From positions 48,776,085 to 48,840,084 of the forward strand of contig NC_052349.1 in assembly GCF_009727055.1 (NCBI RefSeq): a stretch of 64,000 nucleotides of DNA, in the 5' to 3' direction. Each line of letters opens with the position of its first letter. Positions within the stretch are counted from its first letter, which is position 1. The position numbers were made by a program, and so were the translations under genes. The notes beneath the pieces were generated by a model. The model made no database searches. It saw nothing but the letters and a program-made list of their open reading frames with translations, and was not told where the DNA came from. This DNA comes from Benincasa hispida (taxonomy: Eukaryota > Streptophyta > Magnoliopsida > Cucurbitales > Cucurbitaceae). Shown here one piece after another: positions 55,828 through 64,000 of the stretch.

Positions 55828-57477
55828 TGTGATCGTGGTGTATGCGTTGCACATGCAAGTTTTCCTAGTAAAATCCAAGTATAAATCCTACTAGGTTGCC
55901 TAGTAAGCCCAGGGTCGAACACAGGGACTAATTGAGACAATATGCGACGGTAAGTTTTGATTCCTTTGCGGTGACAAACAAAACAATAAGTTGGCTGGTA
56001 TGTTTGTTTAAAATATAAATCCTATGCGGCGGAATTGAGAAAAGGGTTAATAACAATGAAAGTTACAATGAGTATGCGGGGAACGGGTTGAGAAGGGATT
56101 TAGCTAACACTTCCTAAGATTGCATTCAAGTTATGCGATCATGCTACACACATACAACAGTATGTTATCTCTCAAAGCATATGCTATAATTCCTAATTTT
56201 AGGATGCATGTGATGTATACGATAATGTCTATAAGACTTATGTCTAAGCCTTTGTTCTTGTCTATGCGATGATGAATGACACACACATACACAAGGCGAC
56301 CGCATACTATCATATTCTATTTCTAGGGTGCATGCGATGCATGATAGCAAACAGAACTTATCTCTAAGTTTCTATCTCTTGCTTATGCGGTTCTAATTTG
56401 ACTTTCTCAAGCCTAAATTCTAACCTAACTCTCTCAAATCTAGGTTTTTCTTTAGACTACTCTCTTAAGTATCTCTAAAGGGTGATGGACGCATACATAA
56501 GACAATATGATCCCATAAAATGAAGATCTTAGGTCATGCTAACTAAGTGCTTCTCAACCCATTCGGAAGTTTAGTTACTCATGCGCATTGTGAAGAGATT
56601 GAACAGATGTAGAGAGGCATATTTCATTTTATAAATAAAATCAGAATACAAAATGACAATGGAAGTAGGGATAGGGAGCCTAGTAGCAATGTCCTGCTTC
56701 CCTAGGCTTTTACACTGTGTTTTACTCTACTCTACCCAAAGATTGTTCTTGCTTTCGCAAGAGTCGACCCTCTCTCCATTCTCAGCGCTTCTCGACAGTC
56801 TCTCGAGCTAACCAGGAACGATCTTCTGGCGTCTTCTCTCTTCCTCGCTTCCGCCTTCTAAGTATATGAATTATAGATTACGGATATCTACTATCTATCT
56901 TCTATGTATATGGCGGATGGGAACTCTATAAATTCTGAATTATTTTAATGAAAGTGGCCTTCGGTATTTATAGAGCTTCAGGGTGAGGAGCTTTTCTCTC
57001 AAATGATTGCAATGATGGGAAGTCATTAAATCTTTGTCTGATGTGCCAATTAATGGTCACCGAAAAGTTGAATGTACTTGCTATAGTGTGTCGTTAACGG
57101 CTTGTCAACTAAATTCAGATTCGACCGTCATCAACTTTCTGTCCCATCATCATTTATTAAACTTTCACCTTGATGAGTTGTCTTTATGCAACCACCTTCT
57201 TGAGCATATCTTCGTGAGCGCATACGATCACATAGCTTTGCGGATGCAATCTTCTAATGTGCTCAGGCGCCGAATTTCTTGGATCGCAACTTGCTTTGCG
57301 CCAACGCATTTTCCTACACAGAATAAGAAAGTTAGTTGTTTTAATGCGATGGGTGCATGCGATCGCAATATTCTCAACTTAATGCTTTTGGACACGATTT
57401 TGCATAATTTTACCGTCGCATTCCCACATTTTTTTATATCTTAGTGTTGTAATAACATGCATTTTTGCCCGTGATCA
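55828..57477 (-). mobile_element. Solo gypsy-type LTR (minus)
   Basis: About 1.65 kb between TGTGATCGTGG and GCCCGTGATCA. The flanks share ATAT (55,824-55,827 and 57,478-57,481); a full 5-bp duplication is not certain. On the minus strand it starts TGATCACGGGCAAAAATGC and has CTATAAATA at 56,965-56,973, a probable TATA box. It also carries the GAACACAGGGACTAATTGAG-type phrase (plus strand, about 55,918) found near the end of many plant gypsy LTRs. It interrupts the copia leader, which resumes homologous to 49.3 kb. The 136-codon frame at 57,034-57,444 has no recognisable domain. Confidence 0.65.
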
Positions 57478-58328
57478 ATATGATACGTTATTTTTAGCCC
57501 TCACGTCTCTAAGAGTTCACAATCTAGATTTAAGCGGTACGTCATGTCACCTTGGAAGTGACCTTCATTCGGAAAGTATTTTTTAGCTTAAATCTAGATT
57601 TTGGTGAATAAGGGGAAGTTGTTCAAACATAAGTCTATTATTCAATATATAGATTTCAACTACCACATCTCCACATAGCTCATGCCGTGAGATTCATATG
57701 ACACTTTGTCTTAACCTGGAAGTGGCCTCCAATCGGAAAGTGTTTTCTATGAGTCAATATCAAGGTAAACGGAGGAAGTAGTTCATAGTAAGTGGGTGAA
57801 GGATATGTGTCAATATATCCTACGGTCTCCTTCATTAATCTGAACCATGAGATTCCTATGTTGCGCTTGCTGGTTAGCTTTAAGCGGCCCTTTGCTAGTC
57901 GTTTAGCGACGGCTATCCCCACGGAGGGTTGTTAAATAGGATTCAGAACAACCCAGGCTTCAGTAAAATGAATAGGGTTCTATAGTTCCGTCTTGGATAT
58001 TGTCTTCTATTTTGGAGGCAAGTTCATACCGTTCTATAAGATCTGAAAATGGTGGGTCACACTTACAAAAATTACTAAGTTGTTAGTAAAGATCTTGACC
58101 GAAAACAAAAACTAAACGACTATAAGAATAAGAGTTATTTCGGGGATAGTGTTTGGTCAAAATTGTTTGTTTTAGTGAAAAAGTATCTAACTGCCCCACG
58201 GTAGCACATATTCTGACTCACTAAAATATCATTACAAATAAATAATGGTTAATGTACATTATTACTTTTTGCTAAAACTTGATTTTTGATTTAGTTACAA
58301 TTAAAATCTGATCGAATTTTATCAGCAT

Positions 58329-60009
58329 GTCGAATTCTTTTGTAATACTCGCTTCTGATGTACATAACAGTAAAATCAAATCAACAAACAAATTACTAGT
58401 GGTTGGTTAAACCAAAAGAGTTTTAACAGAGAATTGTCCTCTATCTCCCAACTCATATGAAATTATGAATTATGTAGATGAGAATGCACAATTCGAATAG
58501 CAAGATAAATATGATTTACTTGTTATCGAAGCATGTTTAGTGAAAAACGATAAAATCTAGATAATTAATTCAGGTGTCACTAATTGTGTATGTACTATCT
58601 CATAGGAAACAAATTCCTGGAGACAGTTGACAGAAGGTGAAACAGTTTTTTAAGGTAGGGACCGGGGAGATTGTTTCAGCCAAAGCAGTGGGAGATATGA
58701 GAAAAATGTATATATATTCCTTCTATGAAAAGGAATCTAATTTCTATCTCTTGTTTGCTAGAACAAAATTATAAAGTTTATTTCGAAAATGGTGAAGTGT
58801 TCATCAAAATGGGAAATAAACAAATTTTCTCTGCAAAATTAGAAAATAACTTGTACATGTTAAAACCAATTGAGGTCAAAGCTGTTTTGAACATAGAGAT
58901 GTTTAAAACTACTGGGACTCATAAGAAAAGGAAGATTTCTCCAAATGCCTATCTTTGGCACTTGAGACTGGGTCACATAAATCTCAATCAGATTGAGAGA
59001 TTGGTTAAGAACGGTCATCTAAAACAAGTTGGAAGACAGTTCATTACCACCATGTGAGTTCTATCTTAAGGGTAAAATGACAAAAAGATCTTTTTCTGGA
59101 AAAGGTCTTATAGCCAAAGAACCCCTGGAGCTGATTCACTCAGACCTTTGTGGGCCTCTAAATGTTAGAGCAAGAGGAAGGTATGAATATTTCATAAGTT
59201 TTATAGATGATTATTCCAGGTATGGGCATGTTTACCTAATGCGCCAGAAGTCTGAAACTTTTGAAAAGTTCAAAGAGTATAAGGCTGAGGTTGAAAACCA
59301 ATTAGGTAAAAAGATTAAAACACTTCGATCGAATCGAGGTGATGTGTATATGGACATAAAATTCCAGAACTATTTGATAGAACATGGAATTCAATCTCAA
59401 CTCATAACCCCTGGCACACCTCAGCAGAACGGTGTGGCAGAGAGGAGAAATAGAACCTTGTTGGACATGGTTTGTTCCATGATGAGTAACGCTCAATTAC
59501 CAAATTCTTTTTGGGGACACGCAGTTGGGACTGCAGTGTATATTTTGAACATAGTCCCCTCGAAAAGTGTTTCTGAAACACCTTACGAGCTCTGGATGGG
59601 ACGTAAAGGACATTTACGTCACTTCAGAATTTGGGATTGTCCAGCACATGTGTTGGTACAAAATCCTAAAAAGCTGGAACACCGTTCAAAAGTATGCCTA
59701 TTTGCAGGCTACCCAAAAGAAACTAATGGTGGTCTCTTTTATGATCCTTGGGAAGATAAAGTGTTTGTATCGACAAATGCAACCTTCCTAGAGGAAGATT
59801 ATGTAAAGAACTATCAACCTCGCGGTAAACTAGTAATAGAAGAAATGTCTAGAGAAACTACAAATGCATCGACAAGAGTTGTTGATCGAGCAGGTCCTTC
59901 AACAAGAATTGTTGATAGAGTAGGTCTGTCAACAAGAGTTGTTGATGAAACTAATACTTCACATCCTTCTCAAGGTCATCTAGGTGAAATAGTCAGTCTT
60001 ATACAATAA
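58329..60009 (+). pseudogene. Copia gag-protease-integrase, element 2, dead
   Basis: Gag starts at about 58,329 (MSNSFVILASDV) and shows RVLTENCPLSP, but most of gag is deleted. A protease remnant follows at about 58,560 (NSGVTNC where DSGATNH is expected), then MKRNLISISCLLEQNYKVYF and the zinc-binding HLRLGHINLNQIERLV (58,725-59,040). After a one-frame slip near 59,035, a 326-codon open segment holds the integrase core. LIHSDLCGP has the first Asp, LRSNRGDVYMD has Asn in place of the second Asp, and QNGVAERRNRTLLDM keeps the Glu. The C-terminal part has three STRVVD(R/E)-type repeats. It stops where an inverted LTR is joined. Confidence 0.9.
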
Positions 60010-60415
60010 ACAACATTATAAAGTAAGAGTGACCTATTTCTTAATCTTGATCTTAAGCAAACTCATCGCATAGGACGCCCCCACTCCTCATATCATAACA
60101 TGTATGAATTAGGATCATTTTGTATGCAACACTTTACAACTCTTTGTAACAACTACATAGTAGGTCACATCCAATGGTGTTACCAGAATAAGGTACCCAA
60201 CCTTATTCATGTACCATAGATCATTTTGACTATTTACTCGAACCTGATCCACTCTTATGTCTCCAATAAAGTTCAAGTACTCATACAATAGTCATGGGTC
60301 TTAGTTTATTGTATTTAGACTTTCATACAATTTATGAAATCAATAATAAGTATATTGATTATAGAAAATGTTTATCATTTTACAACTTGAGAGTTTTAGG
60401 ACTTAAAACCCAACA
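59995..60415 (-). mobile_element. Truncated copia 3' LTR (minus)
   Basis: On the minus strand it starts TGTTGGGTTTTAAGTCC at 60,415, immediately after a polypurine tract. It runs 400 bp and is cut at AAATAGTCAGTCTTA, a phrase present in intact LTRs (43,583-43,598) and at the pol end of element 2. It belongs to the minus-strand RNase H at 60.5-61.2 kb. Confidence 0.85.
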
Positions 60416-60432
60416 ATACTCCCACTTGGACC
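60416..60432 (-). other. Copia polypurine tract (minus)
   Basis: The minus strand reads GGTCCAAGTGGGAGTAT just before the LTR TG. It is the same signal as at 12,688-12,700. Confidence 0.8.
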
Positions 60433-60529
60433 AAAACTCCAGTGGATCAATATATACAAATATATACAATGTTAAGTTTACATGGAGAGAATAAAATGAT
60501 TACAATACTCATATATTCTCCCACTTGCC

Positions 60530-61225
60530 CTAGTGATACAAAACTCGTAGTCCTAGTCTTACTAGGTGACCCTCGAACACTTTAGCCAAGAGGGCCTTCG
60601 TAAATGGATCAGCTAAGTTATCTTGGGAAGCAATCTGGGTGACGATTACGTCTTCTTTGTGTACAATCTCCCTGATGAAATGGTACTTCCGCTCGATATG
60701 CTTTCCCTTTTTATGGCTTCGTGGTTCCTCTGACTTTGCAACTGCTTCACTGTTGTCACAATAGAGAGTGACAGGTAGGTGTATATTAGGAACTACTTCT
60801 AGATCTGTCAGAATTTTCTGAGCCATAATGCTTCTTTTGTTGCTTCACTTGCAGCTACATACTCAGCTTCCATTGTAGAGTTTGCAATACAACTCTGCTT
60901 GATGCTTCTCCACACAACTACTTCTCCATTTAAAGTGAATACCGACATCGAAGTCGATTTTCTCAAATCAATATTGGTCTGAAAGTCTGAATCAGTGTAT
61001 CTAGTAAGGATCAGATCCTTAGCACCATACACGAGCGTATAATATCTCCTTCTCCGTAGATACTTGAGAATGTTTTTAACAGCTGTCCAATGGTCATGAC
61101 CAAGATTGGACTGAAATCTGTTGACAATTCCTACGGCATAGCATATATCAGGACGAGTACACAACATTGCATACATCAAACTCCCAACTGCAGATGCGTA
61201 TGGAATTCGATCATCTCTTCAACTT
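60530..61225 (-). pseudogene. Copia RT C-terminus and RNase H (minus), broken
   Basis: Minus-strand order: GSLMYAMLCTRPDICYAVGI (from about 61,190), then VNRFQSNLGHDHWTAVKNILKYL, then the RNase H start YTDSDFQTN with Asp. STMEAEYVAASEATKEA carries the Glu, and after a frame slip near 60,815 LYCDNSEAVAK carries the next Asp. KHIERKYHFIREIVHKEDV and NLADPFTKAL follow. All expected RNase H acidic residues are present. RT upstream of the CTRPDICYA block is missing because another LTR fragment starts at about 61,225. Confidence 0.9.
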
Positions 61226-62045
61226 CTTCATTTCTTTTTATGGCATTTAATATAAATCATATTTATATTAATTCCTCCAATCAAATACCAATGTATCAAA
61301 TACATCATATCAATTATATCATATATAATTTAATTATATCATATATAATCAAATTCCCTCTTGTTAATTTGAACATTTCAAACTTACCCAAAAACTGATT
61401 CTCAACTTGTATCCATTGAGTTACCAAGGGGACCATATGGATCTATAGCTTGAAGCTCCAACGGTACGTGAATAACTGACTAAACTCTTTAATCACATTA
61501 TCTACCATCTGTTAACTGTCGAGCAATCTATTAAAGACTGAAAACTGCACTCTTCGTGCTACAGATATATTTCTATGTCCATTGGATATAACCAATCAAC
61601 AATACAATGACCCTTCACAAATCGCTTGTAAGTACTGCTTGGCCAAATTACCATTTTGCTCTTGTAGTTACATCTAACTCCTTAAGTACCACCCTTTCCT
61701 AGAATGAATAATAGATCATACTCCCACTATGACTAAACCCTTCTCAAGCCAAGAGAAGGTGTGGCGTCACATTGTTCAAGCCCCGAAACCAATCCTTAAG
61801 GGAGCAATTTATCTACTTACCCCTACTTCGGGGAAAGAGTGAATTCCATCTTGTGTAGCTGAGTTTCCAGCTCCCGAATATGATGAATCCCCAAAATGGT
61901 AGGCTTGTTAAGTTGGTTGTAAGACTCGTACCTCACATTCCTCTTTCTCATGATGTCTATGGTTTAAGTAAGCAAAAGTTAGGGAAAATATTTAAGTATA
62001 GGAACTTAACTCTCGGTTACTTACTGACCTAGCCTTACAAAGAGA
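61226..62045 (-). mobile_element. Fragment of a copia LTR (minus), family of 44.9-47.3 kb
   Basis: It aligns inversely with about 45,700-46,440. Shared blocks are ACTCTTTA...CCATCTGTTAACTG, CTTCACAAATCGCTTGTAAGTAC, AAGTACCACCCTTT and ATTCACTCTTTCC. An ATATAATTTAATTATATCATATATAAT palindrome-like stretch (about 61,314-61,350) is AT-rich U3/U5 spacer. Both edges are truncated. Confidence 0.75.
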
Positions 62046-62059
62046 AATTCTAGTTAAAT

Positions 62060-64000
62060 GTTGGTCGTGTCGAAGCGTGTTTGAGCATCAAATAAATTAT
62101 GACGATCAGAAAGGGTCAAGCATCAAGTAAAGGCTGCTAAGCATCAAGTAGAGGATGTTGAATGTCGAGTATTGGTGAGCGAGAAAGGAGGCAAGTGTCA
62201 AGGATGATCGAGAAAGGGTCGCATGTTGAATTTGACCATCGAGTAACGAGGGTGTGTCGAGCGAGCTTCCATTGTCAAGATCCCCATCAAGTAGCGAGTC
62301 CTCCCATCGAGTACTTAGTAGAGAGTCCTAGAAATGTCTGTCAAGTAAGGACCTCTCCCTATCGAGTTTCTTCAGCGAGAAACAAGTTGCTCAAAATACT
62401 CAGATTTAAATGCTCAATTTCAGACTCCTCTTTTAGTTATCATGAGAAATGTCTTAATCTCGACAGATGGCTTAATCTCGACCCTTGATCTTCACTAATG
62501 GGTGAGGTGGCTTAAGGAGATTTCAAGTAAAGTACTGGATGGTAGTATAAAAGGGAGGAGAAACTCTAGGGCTCGTTTAGGACAATTTGCTCGAGAAAAT
62601 TGAGCGAACTTGGTACCATTGAAAAGCTCTATGAGTCTAGTTTTTGAAATCAAGCCTTTGGAAGGGAGATCTCACCGGAAGGAGGGCCGGAGAAATGAGA
62701 AAGAGTCAAAGGTTCATTTTTTAAGCATTCCGGGCACTCGACAAATAAATGTAGATGTAGACTGAACACATGGAGTTTCAAGTTGAAAATTTAAGTTAAC
62801 ATTGTTATCACCCTTATGAGTTAGTTTGTAGAAGGAACTTTTGCAAGTTAAGGCCTAGAGTTTGAGTTCCATATTTTTTAAGCTAAACTTAGGAAGTGTT
62901 GAACAAACAGGCAGCTTTGCAGTCTAAGGCCACTGGGGAAAAGCTCGAGATCAAACCACAAAGATTTGTACGCTGAATTTTCAACACGATTTTGAGCATG
63001 TTTGAAGAAGGAATTTTCTTAAAATGAGCTATGGATTTTGAGCATTTGACAATAGAAGCTGCAATTTTTGGGCGAACAGGAAATTACTTGCTAAACGTGG
63101 GCTTAGTGCCCCAAAGACCCTACTAAGTGTTGGGTGTGGGCATAAAAAAGGAAACGACCCGCTGAAGTTTAGGCCCTTTTAAATTCGACTAGGTACCCAA
63201 CGCCTTAAGGTAAGTTAAGAAGATTTGAAAGTGAATTGTATAAATGTGAACTAAATTCTAAATGAGAGTCTAAAAAGGGAAACCATGACTAGTAACTAAA
63301 CTGTCATTCATTGACAATGGTTGGTAAGTTCATAGGTCCTAAGAAAATAAGCTACATGAGGTTGCTTAGCATCTTCCTCAAGTATGTGTTTGGTTGATCA
63401 TATGCCAAGGTGACATGATAGCCTTAATGCATAAAAGGTATCCTATGATGAAGCATGCATTCTATGGACTGTAGCTAACTTTCCACAAATGCTAAATGTA
63501 AAGCTACGATCTGGAAGGTTTATAAAAGATATGATGTTAAACATAATATGTATTTAATGAGCAGACACTAAAAGCATAGAAGGTGTTCAAGAAGTACCTA
63601 AGGTGTTGATGGTACTTAATAACTCCGCATGCACATAAAAGGTTTGGAAGAAGAGGCCGAAGTATGGGTCTCTTAGGCCATAAGTGAGAGGTCGATGTGT
63701 GGGTCTTTTAGGCCATATTTAGTAACCGAGGCCGAACCATGGGTCTCTTGGCGTGATACAAACGTTGGGGGCTTGAGCGATGAATGCTCGTTCTCAACTA
63801 AGGTTTAGGAAGTATCCACAGAACATTATCACGTTTTAGGTTTCAAGTGTTATGAAGTTGTTCGATGAGTTACAGTTAATGGTTTAAGTAATGGTCATAA
63901 GTGACACGCCTCAACTAAGGTAACAACGGTACGTGGGCCGGAGGGTCCCTCTCCCAACCAGGTTGAGGTTCAGTAAGGTTATGTACAAGAGCAGACCAGA
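62060..64000 (+). mobile_element. LTR D, gypsy-like relative of solo LTR C, incomplete
   Basis: Plus-strand order matches LTR C: a word-repeat part (62,080-62,360, ATCAAGTA/ATCGAGTA words), a TATA-containing promoter, the GAGTTCCATATTTTT/AACAAACAGGCAGCT block, a CCTAAGGTGTTGATGGTACTTA block (63,598) and the GAGGCCGAAGTATGGGTCTCTTAGGCC block (63,653). It ends at the window edge. Its left end lacks the TGTAAAACC start. No genes; the 108-codon frame at 62,162-62,488 is repeat-derived. Confidence 0.7.
62546..62553 (+). promoter_or_regulatory. TATA box of LTR D
   Basis: TATAAAAG lies in the context GGTAGTATAAAAGGGAGGAG, about 200 bp downstream of the word-repeat part. In LTR C the corresponding site is the weaker TAATATAAGC near 8,176. 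Confidence 0.55.

Larger units (their letters stand above)
53780..58328 (+). mobile_element. Long leader of copia element 2
   Basis: It starts with the degenerate primer-binding site, then CGATCG words (54,090-54,840). AT-rich DNA follows (55,050-55,330), then a block shared with the leader of element 1 (TGTCTAAGGCTGGGGATACTTAAGTTGACGG). A solo LTR is inserted at 55,828-57,477. No protein-coding gene is supported. Confidence 0.6.

Noticed and set aside
57034..57444. 136-codon plus-strand frame
   Set aside because: It lies antisense within a solo gypsy LTR and matches no protein family I know.
1..64000. tRNA or rRNA genes
   Set aside because: I looked for cloverleaf-like and rRNA-like segments, and only tRNA-complementary primer-binding sites of retrotransposons were noticed; a tRNAscan-type search was not possible here.

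Overview
This window looks like nuclear DNA of a flowering plant. The evidence is one intron-containing gene of the plant CHX cation/H+ exchanger family, plant-type Ty1/copia and Ty3/gypsy LTR retrotransposons, a Mutator-like element (MULE) carrying a Ulp1-type protease gene, and an inserted piece of plant mitochondrial cox3. Several transposon families resemble ones I associate with Cucurbitaceae, but that is memory-based inference and was not tested. Apart from the CHX gene, nearly everything is layered, decayed mobile DNA.

Layout. 1-11.4 kb: an inverted repeat of gypsy 3'-end/LTR sequence (arms about 0.9-1.0 kb). It is interrupted by three large solo LTRs of one family. Solo LTR B (minus) sits in the left arm, solo LTR A (minus) sits inside B, and solo LTR C (plus) sits in the right arm; all have recognisable 5-bp target duplications. 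11.4-14.4 kb: 3' half of a dead copia element (reverse transcriptase, RNase H, polypurine tract, LTR). 14.4-17.4 kb: 5' part of a minus-strand gypsy-like element with a 'putative plant transposon protein' domain. 17.5-18.9 kb: minus-strand copia integrase plus an LTR remnant. 18.9-21.8 kb: simple and palindromic repeats and a long purine-rich tract. 21.86-31.53 kb: a MULE with terminal inverted repeats, a DUF1985/Ulp1 pseudogene, and a transposase cut off before its catalytic domain. A gypsy element is nested in it at 22.2-26.24 kb.

32.19-34.80 kb: the CHX gene, three exons, 807 codons, apparently intact. It is the only convincing functional host gene. 34.8-37.2 kb: AT-rich intergenic DNA.

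37.2-44.9 kb: 3' half of another minus-strand gypsy element, interrupted by two solo LTRs (38.9-40.3 and 42.2-44.0 kb), both with perfect target duplications. 44.9-62.0 kb: copia elements of two related LTR families. They have long leaders full of a CGATCG palindromic word, degenerate gag-pol, a mitochondrial cox3 insertion in one LTR, and another solo LTR at 55.8-57.5 kb. They are joined to inverted fragments at short microhomologies. 62.1-64 kb: a further LTR related to solo LTR C.

At 51,688-51,725 there is a perfect palindrome of two Tn5 mosaic ends, the junction adapter of Nextera mate-pair libraries. It is almost certainly an assembly artefact, so the join there should not be trusted. 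I found no single new enzymatic system. The most unusual biology is the set of element-specific short-word repeats, the nested solo-LTR stratigraphy, the MULE that kept a protease gene but lost its transposase core, and two cases of captured foreign DNA inside LTRs.
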